A stretch of DNA of 64,000 nt from Callaeas wilsoni (taxonomy: Eukaryota; Chordata; Aves; Passeriformes; Callaeidae), in contig VWPU01006178.1 in NCBI GenBank assembly GCA_013398955.1, positions 1 through 64,000 on the forward strand. The letters are read 5' to 3'. Shown here in pieces: positions 50,401 to 61,600 of the stretch. The notes under the pieces are model-generated. The model was not told the DNA's origin and made no database searches. It worked only from the letters and a program-made list of their open reading frames with translations. Position 1 is the first letter of the stretch; every line of letters begins with the position of its first letter. A program made the translations under genes and the position numbers.

Positions 50401-50588
50401 GTTCACAACCAGCAAATTCCTCATTTGCATCAACATGAAGCATTCCTTCCAACAGTGGATACTCATTCAGATCAGCCTACAGGAACATGGTCTTCACCTG
50501 AACAAATCACACTTCTATTTCTTTGAAGTACTACAGTCTGAAAAATTATTTTCCTTTGATTACATAAAATTGCTGTTTCCTCTAACAG
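50401..50588 (+). other. Candidate coding exon, 188 nt
   Basis: The acceptor GGTTTTTTCCCCCCTCAG is strong, and the donor CTAACAG|GTAAATC is acceptable. The frame that starts with one base of a split codon is open for 62 codons and leaves one base at the donor. The peptide starts FTTSKFLICINMKHSFQQWI and ends SFDYIKLLFPLT; it is rich in aromatic and leucine residues, which a pyrimidine-rich stretch also gives by chance. The outgoing phase joins exactly to 51562-51734, making a GAC codon at the junction. No family is recognised. Confidence 0.3.
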
Positions 50589-51164
50589 GTAAATCACAGA
50601 GGAAGCTTTGGGCTATGGAGGTGCTCTTGGAACCAAGTCTAATGTTTGGACAATTTCTTCTGCTTATTTAATAATAGACACAGTTGAATCAGTTCTTTGC
50701 CTCATTAACTTTCCTTTGACAAAATTTACTTGACATACTCTGCTTAGTGTTGTGCTTTGCTCCTCTTATAAACTTTTATTTCAGACTCATCAGGGGTTTT
50801 ATGAGTGTGGGACATTAAAGCAAAAACATTTACAGTTTCATCGTCCCATTGAGACACTGCTGGCCTTAGTTTTTATATCTCCAGTCTTAATTTCCTCTGA
50901 ATGTCTCATATGGCTGGATAGTAGATTCTTTTGAAACTATTCTTTTACAGAGGAGAAGCCGATTAGATGATCTATGAATCCTATCTCTACTTGAAAATAT
51001 ATCTTCACTTGAAAGTATATGCCCTTATGGACATTTTCCCAAGAATGTTTTTGATTTATTCATGAGTATTGTGCATTACAAACAAGTACACAATGTCAAT
51101 AAGCAGTTTTTCCAATTAAGTCCATGGAACTGTTTGGTGTATAGGAAATTATAACCAAGTTTTT
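50589..51164. other. Anonymous sequence
   Basis: No gene is seen. An imperfect 18-base duplication (ACTTGAAAATATATCTTC then ACTTGAAAGTATATGCC) lies at about 50990-51024. Confidence 0.5.
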
Positions 51165-51486
51165 GTTAGTTTGCTTGCCAGGGTCAATGTGGTGAAGATG
51201 GACACTTTTCTTCTGCGTCCTATATCTATGTAATCCTGAGTTCTATCAGCTATGACAGAATGGTATTGTGAACCACAATTAATTTCCTTTACAATAGTGT
51301 GGATAACTTCACGGCTCATTAGACTGATGATTTCATTCTGAATTGTTGGACTTGTGTAATCTTGTTTTCTCTTCAGCTAGCTTCCCAGGGTCTCATTGTC
51401 ATTGCTGTGAAGCTTCAGTAATTCAATAAAATTCTCCTCATCAATCTGATGGCCATGAATTAGCAAGCCTTGTCTACTCCACTAAT
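51165..51486 (-). pseudogene. hAT-family transposase fragment (ZMYM1/DUF4371-like)
   Basis: Read on the minus strand in one frame, the segment translates to a degenerate but clear piece of the DUF4371 region of hAT-type transposases and ZMYM1-like domesticated relatives. In order: SRQGLLIHGHQIDEENFIEL, LKLHSNDNETLGS, one in-frame TAG at the place where tryptophan is usual, QDYTSPTIQNEIISLMSREV, HTIVKEIN, and SVIADRTQDY where relatives have a [VI][VA]D[EG]TQD core carrying a catalytic-type aspartate. About 105 codons survive with only that one stop and no frameshift. The N-terminal zinc finger and the C-terminal dimerisation domain are not seen. It is a relic of a DNA transposon or a pseudogene copy. 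Confidence 0.75.
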
Positions 51487-51561
51487 GTATGGTGAGTATT
51501 ATTTTATACAGTGAGCAAAGCTGATTTCCCAGCTAACATTTTTGCTTTCTTTATCCTTCAG

Positions 51562-51734
51562 ACATGCTGGAAAATGTGGTATTTGATATTCCAATCAAAC
51601 AAGAACGATTTGGTGACAATTTAAACAAATTTTGGCTAGGAAGCACAGACAAACAGTGGAACTTTGGCACAGAAGTGGATTTCTCTTCCTCCCCTCCACC
51701 ACTGCTGGCTTCACTCCTTCTGCTGCTGCTTTAG
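51562..51734 (+). other. Candidate terminal coding exon with GPI-anchor-like tail
   Basis: A good acceptor (GCTTTCTTTATCCTTCAG) precedes two split-codon bases and then 56 open codons ending in TAG at 51732-51734. The peptide has a polar part (FDIPIKQERFGDNLNKFWLG, then QWNFGTEVDF), a short small-residue spacer (SSSPPP) and ends in LLASLLLLLL, the layout of a GPI-attachment signal or a C-terminal membrane anchor. It joins in phase to 50401-50588. Directly after the stop comes GTAAAG, so a donor there could continue the transcript. I do not recognise the protein. The CTG-rich end could be a coincidence. Confidence 0.32.
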
Positions 51735-53137
51735 GTAAAGCCGAGTGTCAAGTGGTACAGCTGTGACATCAGAGGTAAGGCACTCACTGCTCAGCTAGCA
51801 CCGTATGGACAGTGAATTTGTGATATCACACCAAAGGACTTAAACAGTTATGGAGATGTAGAAATCACTGAGGAATAAATATAAAATATTTCATGAACAT
51901 TTTTTATAAGGTAATGGTGACAGACATTTCTGGTAATCAGCAGTTTGAAGATTATTTGAGTGCCTAAGTCTGCCAAAATACAATGTCATGACATTATTCT
52001 GGAGCTATACCAGAATATGATACTTTCATGAAAGACATGAAAGTGGCTTGTATTCAGATATTTTCATCTCCAAGAAAACAGCATGAAAGATAAAGGGAAG
52101 GATGAGAAAAAGGGAGAACCATAAGAGACAATTTTCAAAACTAAGAATGGAAAATCAAATATATACTGTGGTTCACTGCTGTTAAACATTCAGCTGAGAG
52201 GATGTGTGCATTTTTATTTCACAGATCTCGTAAAAAACACTGAACTGCACTTGATACATGGAACTACAAGCCTGTCATGTGTACTTTTGTTAAAAATGGT
52301 AGGTGTGCTAATGTGTGTAGATTTTAAGTTAGAAGCTGAGATAAGAATTGCCATAATTCTTTCATTTGTGTCTCAGTTCTCACCTATGAATGGGAATTAA
52401 TTTGTCATTACCACAGAAACTTTTAACAAAGATAAATAAACCAGAGATTAAAAATATTCACATATTATAGTGAGAGGCTGTCTTACATGCTAGGGGACAA
52501 GTCTAAAACCACCACCTCATTTCACTGTCATCTGTGAAGACCATAATAAAATAAATGCTCAATTACAAAAAGATTTATTTGATAATATTTCAACTAAAAG
52601 ATCTTCTTATATGATATGAATTGTACAGGATTATGAACATAATCTGGTATGTTTTATGTTCTGACAAATCTGTTTCCTAACATCACCTGTCTTTCACTGT
52701 CATGTTTAAATACTGGAGAGCTTCCAGGAGGAATTGGTCAGAAAAGAAATAATGACTGAGAAGTGAGAAGGGTTTGGGCTACACATTCTAAGCTTTTATG
52801 TCATAGAGCAGATCCTGAAAATATATTGTCTCTAATGCATAAATAAACAACACATAGATACATCATATCTAGAATATTTCTACATTGTGCTGTGTTATTT
52901 GAGTAATAGTGACTAATTCTTAAATTTATATACTGAACATATAAATATATTACTCTACTTTCATATTCAACACATATTTAAAAACCTGACTACATTAGTA
53001 ATAATGTTTATTGAGAGTAAACATTCTATTTATAGCATTTATTGGTAATGAAATTCTAAATATAAAAAAATCCAACAAACCATACAGTGTAATTTGTATA
53101 TTAAATCTTAATTAAAGGACTTTTTGATATGTATCAG
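51735..53137. other. Anonymous AT-rich sequence
   Basis: No gene or recognised repeat is seen. The stretch 52840-53110 is very AT-rich. Confidence 0.55.
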
Positions 53138-53352
53138 CTAAATTGCCATTGTTTAAAAATTATTTTGAACCATATCCAGTGTATACAGTGGCAACAGCAA
53201 CATGGCAGCATGGCAAGTTTATTAGAGCACCTGAATTCTTCCAAACTCATTATCCCTGCCCCAAAAACTATGAGTATACAGCCAATGGCTTTATCTTCAC
53301 CAAGACACAAATGGGCAACACAGAGCTGACTGGCCTAACGGAGGCTGGTTAA
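53138..53352 (+). other. Candidate terminal coding exon, about 70 codons
   Basis: After a moderate acceptor (TTTTTGATATGTATCAG) the frame starting with two split bases is open for about 70 codons and ends TAA at 53350-53352. The peptide includes LFKNYFEPYPVYTVATATWQ, HGKFIRAPEFFQTHYPCPKN and YEYTANGFIFTKTQMGNTEL; its spread of tyrosine, proline and polar residues looks protein-like. A second frame is also open over most of it, which weakens the case. Its phase would accept 50401-50588 as an upstream exon, as an alternative to 51562-51734. Family not recognised. Confidence 0.32.
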
Positions 53353-56300
53353 TTGTATGATATCTACATAATACCAATATCTGCACAGTGCTGCTGTGAT
53401 GTGGGCTATGACCATTAACTGTAATATTCTACATAAAGGCATGTACAAAGCGCTCCCATGGAAACTAATAGGAGTTTGGGAGTTATGGCACATCCTGAGG
53501 ATGGCTGGCCAGAAGAATGTAAAAGGACTTTTTTTTTAAATTTATTTTTTGCCCAGTAAATTACTGGTATTTTAAATGTATATACCCAAAGGAATTCTTC
53601 CCTTTATGTTTCATTGAGTGACAAATCCATCACAGGCTTTTTCTTTTTCATAACAGAGAAGAGACAGATTTACTGCAGATTTCTGAAGAAGGTTTATATG
53701 GCAAAATACAGCCAAAAATATATGGGTTTATTTGCATTAGATCTTTTGTAATTATTGAAGCTAAGTTTTACAAACATCGCACTACAAAACAGTATGTTTT
53801 ATTTACTGGAAATCCAAGTATTTGAGGGCACAAGACTTCTCAAAAGGCAATACAGGTCACTTGTGTTTCCCCATAGAAAATTGTATTTAAGGCAATATTC
53901 AACACTAATTTCTGGGTGAAGTTTAAATGTTTTTGACTCATAAAACTTGTAGTGCTTAATTTGTGATTGCTTGAGATGCTGTCTCCTCACTGGCCATGGA
54001 TAGTCTTACTAAATTGCCTGCTACAGTGCCCCTTCCACAGGGAAGGGAAAAGTTCACGTATTTCTGAGCACCTTGACTTACTGTGCAACAATCCAGAACA
54101 CTGGCTACAGACTTCAAAATCTTTTTGGCTGCTGCATATTCCTCTCTCAGTGCAGGCATGGCAGCCATAAGCAGTGACTCGTGCCCCAAGGGAAGGCCTG
54201 TGGGCTGTATTTGAGGAGCCCCTTGACCTTAGATCTCCCTTCCTGTTAACTGTGGTAAGCAATGGTCTGGGGCATGATGGGAAGCCTAGCAGGACGTGTC
54301 CCAGGTTGGGCTTGAAGGAAGATAGAGAAAAATTTGAACATGTTTACAGAAAATTTCTTCCCAACAAGGGAGAAATCATTGAAGAGCTTATTTGGGACAT
54401 GTACAAAACAGTTTACATGATGAGAGGTGGTAAGAGACCTCTGGGTACTGCGTAGAAATTATATGAATGATGAAGCATGACATGAAGCCCTTTGGAACTG
54501 AGGTAAAGAACCTATCTTGGATCTTTTAGGGATGTGGGAACCAACTGAGAGATGCCATGGGATATGTAATGTGATCAGTGTGACGAACAGGAACATTTTG
54601 TGTTGACATGTATGAGACAAAACTGTATTTGTTACAGTAAAAATAATCCAGATGTTACATAAGAACTTGGATGAGAAGTTATCAGTGTAGTTGTGTCTAA
54701 GAGGCAGTTAAGATATGTAACAGTGGGTCATTCCCACTGGGGTGGTCCCAGCCACACCTACTTTGCCACTGATCTTGAACCAAACTCCAGCAAAATCCAC
54801 TCCCCATTGCTGTTAATAACAGAACTAGAACACAGACTACGGATTCCAAGCTGCACAAGCACAAGCATTGCCTTGGTAGGTCTTCTGTAGCTACTGAAAC
54901 AAAATGTGATACAGTGGAGTATTTCAGCAGAGACATCAGTGCTATTAGCCACAATTTGTAATTCCCATAGCCCTACCAGAGGCATTTACACTGGCTTTTT
55001 GAAAATTTACATCTACCAGGGAACATGTAAACAGTACAAGTCAGCCTGAGCAGTAAGAGATAAAATTCCAAGGCTTAGATGATTAAAAAGTCTTTGATGT
55101 TCTACATGAATAGAGTGTATGTGGAGACCAAATACATACTCTCCAAATTTGATTCAATAAAACAGAAACTCTCTGCCTTGCCCTTGGCCTCTCGGTACAC
55201 CCCATATTAAAACCATTCAATAAAATTTGATACGTTGCCAACTGTTGCCTGCCTGAAGATTAAACTACTTAAGTTTTCAATTACCTATGATATAATACAA
55301 CAAAGACAGACGAGTAATGTCCTTAACCCTCTGGCTGAGCAATAAAAAAAAAAAAAGGCTATTTACACCAGAGAAAAGCCTGAATAAAGAGATGGGTTTT
55401 GCACTGTGCCCTGAAGGTCCATGGAGACGGACTTGGGCTACACGTGTAGCTTTCTAGACTATGTCAGTTTGGGGACTGATTTTAAACATATATAACCTTT
55501 AGCACTGATGCACTTCTATCAGTATGAAGATGCTTGATCTTATTAGATCGAGCTCTAGACCAGTTTCAAAGCAAGTGTAACTTGCTGATGCACGAACGTG
55601 AAGGGGCATGTCTGCAATGTATTCTGTTGCAGAGATATCTGGGCTAACGCTGCCTTATGGAAGTCAACAATTGCAGCTTTGTTTGGATGGCATTGAGCAA
55701 TCCTAGGGATAGTTATAGTAGGTCAGCCACAGAATTGTGATAACGTGGCTCTGGTGCTTCTGGACTTTAACATCTGCTTTAAACTGTTGCTGCACTGTGC
55801 TCTGTGGACAAATCTGCACACTCAGAGTTGATCTTTACTGTAGTTCTGACTTACAGAATATAGACTTAACCTCAGGTTCCCACTGTTGGATCCTTGTAGA
55901 TCTGATCCTTAAAGTAATGAGAATAATTTTCTTTCTATTTCTCCTAACTGACTCCAAAGGAAGGCTAGATGATTTGTTCAGCTGAACAATTTCACGTTGT
56001 AGATATATTATTTCAGATGAATCCTATTTTTGGTGTTTTGAGCATAAGAGTAATACAGTAAAAATAGGACCTGAATTCCAGTATAGCTACATATCCATCA
56101 CTAGGACAGCATCATTAAAGTAAGCAGATCTCATTAATCAAAGTACTACCATTTCCACATGCAGAAGATGCAGCTCCAACTGCTGTTGTAATATGGGCAT
56201 GAAAACTCCAGAGCTGGGAAGTCTAGTGAAAATTTGATGTTCTCATCTTCAGTTAAAATGCAACTAAATCACTTGTTCTCAGCTATTCTTGAAAGGCTTG

Positions 56301-57964
56301 CAGCGGTGCATGAGAGAAAGTGTGTCCCAGGTAGTTAAGTCTCAGATCATGTAAGGCTCTCAAAGTGAAAAAAGCATGGTAATTTGCCCTGTGAAGGGAA
56401 GCAGTAACTAATGTGCCAGTGCAGTGTGTTTCTTCTGACCAGTCTGACTGAAGGAGCGGGTCACTGCATCTGCACCAGCTGGAGCTTCTGAGTGACTTTC
56501 AAGAGCATAATATGTTTAGCAAGCAGCATGGTAATCTAATCAGTGAATGGAAAAGCATGACTGTAGGCAAAATGTGGCAGAATGGGAAGAACTTACAGTT
56601 AAAAAGGAAAACAAACTTCTCTCTATATCTTTGAACCTGCATTTTTAAATCTGTTTCCAGGAGTAGTAATTAATTTGATTGCTATGTTATAACTCTCACT
56701 GCCAGACATCTGAGTATCATATCAACAGAAATCTCAAGTAGCATTGTATCTTACCAGTTGTAAACTGCTGCATTGTAAATTGCTGCTTCAATGTGAGTTG
56801 AAGAAACATGCAAAAGTGTCTGGTCCTGTCTGCAGCCAATTCCAATCTGCAGCTCCTTGCTCTAGTAAGGATCCTAAAAGCAGCTCCTGCTGCAGTCATG
56901 TGCTAGGACTGAACTTTGTACATTTTCAAAGCCACAACAAGTTTCTATTTAAGATGGCTGAAGTAGCACACCAACATCCCAAGGAAAAAGGCTGTCCTTT
57001 TATGCAGTGGAGAAGCAACTAAAAACTGCAGAGTATGCTGATTTTCTTGAACAATCCTTTTAAATGGCTCTGGTATGAGAACATTTGAATACTTTAATGT
57101 ACAGCATGACACTAAAATATGGTATGAAATTACAGTAGATGTAAAATTAATTTGTTAATTATAATTACTAGTATATCTTCTTCGGAAACTATGAAATGTC
57201 TTGTGTGAAGATGGTAGACTCTGCCCTTAAGGGCTCTTATTTAGATTTTATCATGTTAGGTCTAATAGAAAAACGACATTGATAATAATGTACTCTGTGT
57301 GTCATATATGAAATCCCATTATCCATCTCACCTGTTACAGAGTGAAAAAAACCACTTCTGCTGAGTTTTCGTACCTTAAAATTAGTTCACTTTTATTTTT
57401 TAGTCATTTGTGGCAAATCAGAACCTCTTCTAAAGTGTTGGACCAAACTCCACGCTTGATTACACTGGTGAAAATTTGGAATTATTGCCTTGAAATCAGA
57501 GAAATATCAGTGAATGGAATTTGGCACATACAATATGTATTTTGGTCCATTACCTTTTTGTAGCAAAAGGAAGTTTCATATAGTTCCCATGTAAATTCCT
57601 AAATAAGTATATTCCAAAATAATATTCCAAAATAAGTATATAATGGATCAAACTGATGATATAAACTGCTTTGGTCAAAGGCAACACTAACAGTTGCTTT
57701 AAAGAAAAGCAAAAGAAACTGTGCAAAGAAGAGGTATGGAATAACCTGCCACAAGGGTAGAAACATGAGAAACTACAGGAAAATACTATATATACAAAAT
57801 GAAAGAGAATAATACAGCAAATGCATGCAAGGAAATTAACTCCCTTTTCTAAAGTTAGTTGAAAATGCATCCCTGCTATATAAAATATCAAGGGTGATCT
57901 CTTTTATTAAATATGTAGGCTAAAATCACTATTTAAAAAAAAATGCTGGGTACTTCTTTTGCAT
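53353..57964. other. Anonymous sequence
   Basis: No gene is recognised. 53450-53485 (GCTCCCATGGAAACTAATAG then GAGTTTGGG) recalls the old amniote repeat. A 12-13 base A run lies at 55346-55359. Local duplication of ATTCCAAAATAA occurs at 57610-57640. Open frames at 54174-54455 (+) and 55737-55985 (+) are featureless. Confidence 0.5.
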
Positions 57965-57982
57965 CCAATGAATATTCATTGG
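57965..57982. repeat. Perfect 18-bp palindrome with CCAAT arms
   Basis: CCAATGAATATTCATTGG reads the same on both strands, so it carries a CCAAT box on each strand with their 5' ends outward. A third, CATTGG, follows 8 bases later. Could bind a CCAAT factor; function unknown. Confidence 0.9.
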
Positions 57983-58019
57983 GAAGTTCATTGGTGGGTG
58001 CCTATTCAAAACCGAAAGA

Positions 58020-58508
58020 TCAAAAGGGAACTGTGTCAATTTTGTCCTTTTCTGGGTTGACTGCTATTTTTTGATGTAATAAATTGCCAATTTTAGAAGG
58101 GTAAAGAACAGAAATGGAAACGAGTATGCCTTTCAGGAGACTTTTGACTGTGCCGTTATGAATAGTCCCCAAACAAACAGCTTGTTGCAAGCCATTCACA
58201 CAGTAGATAGACATCCAATTGTTAGCCATGCAAATAGCCATATCCAATGGTCAGACAGCTGTTAGCTGGCTCTTAGAATGATTGGTAACCAGACTGTTGT
58301 AGAACTTACTCCTGTCTACAGGCTGCTGGGTCTCATCTTTTTCTAAAATCTTATTAATAAATTGAACACGTTTTATGGGATCACTGATGTCTATTGCCTC
58401 CCTTCTCTCTGTTTCTCTCAGTAACAAGTAGAAGACAAAACCAAAAAAAGAACAAGTAGGAAAAACATGTTTATGGGCTGTCTTTACAGACCAGAGTTTT
58501 ATACTCAT
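58020..58508 (-). other. Unassigned two-part open frame
   Basis: On the minus strand one frame is open for 85 codons, has a single TGA at 58251-58253, and goes on for about 75 more to a stop at 58020. The middle part is strikingly protein-like: ETERREAIDISDPIKRVQFI, then NKILEKDETQQPVDR, with a mix of charged residues. A donor-like AGGA|GTAAGT falls just after it, and a pyrimidine-rich tract (GGTTTTGTCTTCTACTTG) precedes it, so the charged part could be one small exon. The second part reads MANNWMSIYCVNGLQQAV. I recognise no family. It may be an exon, a decayed copy of a gene, or chance. Confidence 0.28.
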
Positions 58509-58593
58509 AGGGATATTTATTGTAGGTAAAATAAAAGCCTTTTTTGTGCAACCACTGCAACACTTTTATACTTCTAAGTCAAATTATGTTATG

Positions 58594-58632
58594 CAGGCAC
58601 ACACAAACACACAGAGACACACTCACACATGC
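58594..58632. repeat. CA-rich simple repeat
   Basis: Imperfect CA-type microsatellite (GGCACACACAAACACACAG then AGACACACTCACACATG). Confidence 0.85.
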
Positions 58633-61600
58633 TTCTTATACACTAATACAGCTTTTTCTTAGTCTCAAAGTCATATTCTGAAAATGCATACACCAGGAGC
58701 AAATTTAGACTTTTAAAAGTTAATGAAAACAGACATCAGTACATAGAAAAATCTTTAATATGTGCTTTTCTAGAACAGGCACTCTTGATTGTGGATGGTT
58801 TTCCTTGTCTTGATGAAGTTTTACATGCTGCAACAAAAACCTGTCTAATGTAAATTAACTAAAATACTTCAGATTAATTGAAATCTATATAGACGTTGAA
58901 AGCTCACTACACATCATGCTCCTGGCAGTGCCCAGAACCGCCCAATTGTGGTAGGTGGACTGTCCATGCTGCTTGCAGGATTTGATCCACAAGTCAAATG
59001 GTAACTGATAGCAGGAGAAGGAGGGTTTCTCTCACTCTAATTCAGAAGTTTCAGACATTTTGGTAAATGATACTCATTTAATAAAATTTGTAGTGTCTGG
59101 GTTTAGGCAATCCTTTCCATGGCTTCTTCCACCCATTCTCTTAGATTCTCATGACCTTATCTTCCTGTTCCCCAGATGAGGCCTTCATGTGCTGCCTCTT
59201 CTCTCTTGTTTCCATTGCGTCAGACTGCTGGTGTCTCTCGAGTCCTCACACTGCCACCTCCCCTTCCTGCTCTGAAAACCCAAACCTGTTGGCTGAACTC
59301 CCCTAATTCTCCAAAGACACTAACATGTGTCGCTTCCTCAGACTTTTCACTTCTGGAGGAGCAATGCATATTTTCCTGAAAAAGCTCTTATGGACCCAAT
59401 ACAGCTTCAGTAAAATGTAGCTCCTTGACTCTGTACTGAATATTGTAATGATATCATTGCTGAAACCCACAGCACTCAGCAGGAATCACAACGCAAAGGT
59501 TAGTGGTGACATGGGTGTGTTAAATTAGATTTCCTTTTCTTCATAAAACAATCTGAGCCTCTGCTCTCTGCTACCTGAGCGCTTGAATTGCAAAGTTTTA
59601 AACTGAGATGGAGCCCTGCTGAGCATCTTTTAAAACTGCTGAGTGATATGAATAATGGAAATAGAAAGCTAGAGTATAACTAAATAATCTTCTGAGTTGG
59701 GGTACTCAGTTTAGAAGACATAAACCAAAGTTTGAATCCTGCAAAAGATTACAGAAGATGGTTTTTGGATTCAGAATTAATTGTAAGATTATGCAGATAC
59801 ATAATCCCATCACAGTATGTTTCTTACCTACAAGGTTAAGTTGTCTCTTCATTTATATATATTTTCTCTGTTTCTTCTCATATTTTTCTGGCCCTTTGAC
59901 ATTTTAATTATGCCAAACAAATCGAAACAGAAACAGACAAATAGAAGACACACATATACAGCCATCTCACACCCTGCCTGAGGCTTTGTGTAACCACCAA
60001 AGGACATCATTCAGTGGGAGAAGAGAGTTTCTTTCCGGAAAGTAGGCATCTCAGCAGTTTTCCTGTATCTGAATGAATATTCAAAACAGACCATGTTCAT
60101 GGCCTCTCAAATCTCCCAATGGAATGTGAACAGGATTGAAGCACTTGTGTCCATTGGTTGCAGTAGGTAGCAAAGGTTAGGTACTGCATTACATATCATC
60201 ATGGCACCTAAGTCCATCTAAGGTTGACTCTCTGCATAGCTGTTTTCCATATCTAAAATTAGGACAATTACTGTGCTGTAGCTCACAGAGGTTTTAGAGG
60301 TTAAAGATCATGACACTAACAGAATGATTAAAATGAGATCTAGGATTATGTACCATTCCCCTAAAAATATGAGCAGTTAAAACAGAATTCAGAAGAACTG
60401 GAATAGCTGACATTTGTCACTGAACTACTTCTTTCTGAGCACCATGGATGTATGCATTTAGGAGCTTTTTGGAATGTTGCTGCTAAAACTGTGCCTTGTC
60501 CTGTGAGAATTCCAAACATACAGAGTAATAGGTTTTCCCTCTCACCTAATACATGGAACTAATTGCCAGTGTTCATATTTTATTTTCCGTAACAATTTGG
60601 AATCTAGCAAATGCTTTCTCAATTTCAGTTACCTAAATATATCCATTAATCAAAGATCCCTAGCTGGTATTTTCCAGGTCCTTGGGTTTCTTAACTGTAT
60701 ATCTTTTATGAATCACCTCAAAACCTGCTTTAATACTCTCTACAAAGTATCTGATTTTCCTGTTGCCGGATATGAGTTCATTAGGTGAAAGTTACCATGA
60801 AACAATTTAATGGGAGCGTCGATCTCACTGTTTTTTACTAAGTATTATTTATGCATCCAGTGCCCCAGGTGTCTATGGAGCTTAACAGGCAATTTTAAAA
60901 AAAAGGCCATAGCCCAATTAACTAAAACAGTAACTATTAAAAAAAGGTGCAAGCATTTGGGAAAAGAGCGAGATGACAAGAATTATTGCATGATTGAAAG
61001 GTCACAAACATGCTTACTGCTAGAGACGAAACTTGCCTGTTTACAGAAAACCGAAATGGAAAGCCTGGAACAAAGACTGAAGTGCTTAGCACTGGGTGCC
61101 TAACTGGAAGCGGAGGGCTTTGGAGAGAGATGTGAAAAAGGGAGAATCATTGTGCAGGGATAAGAAGCATGAAGCAAACAAAAGCATGTGTCCCTTGTGA
61201 AACAAAGAGGGCAACGGAAGTAGAATCTGTCGGGCTGCTGGGATGAAACAGGGTAAGTCAATAGAGGGGTTGAGGCAAACCTTACCTTGGAAAGTGAGGA
61301 TGAGAGATTATTTGCTAACACTCCTTGCTATGCTTGAAGCTGCACACTACACAGATGACATTGTCCAAGACACAAAAGAATTTGCTATCTGAAAAGCTGA
61401 TAGTTAAGTTTTATCCACCATGGTTCTTGCAACTTCCTTTGCCAAACTGCAGCTATGCCAAAGCTTAAGAACAGGCTGACTTCCAGGGTAAGAAATTGCT
61501 GGACTACCAAGGGGAAACCTAGACCACAGTTCACTAATTTAGTTGCTGTAGTGAATATGCATAGTAATTAAAGATTTTGTATAGAATTTATTACCCTTCT

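Noticed and set aside
50941..50985. GATTAGATGATCTATGAATCC looking like a CR1 tail
   Set aside because: Only about 20 bases match and nothing upstream resembles CR1.
53129..53329. Second open frame over the candidate terminal exon (MYQLNCHCLKIIL...)
   Set aside because: Less protein-like than the overlapping frame and rich in glutamine and leucine from AT-rich codons; kept only as a caution.
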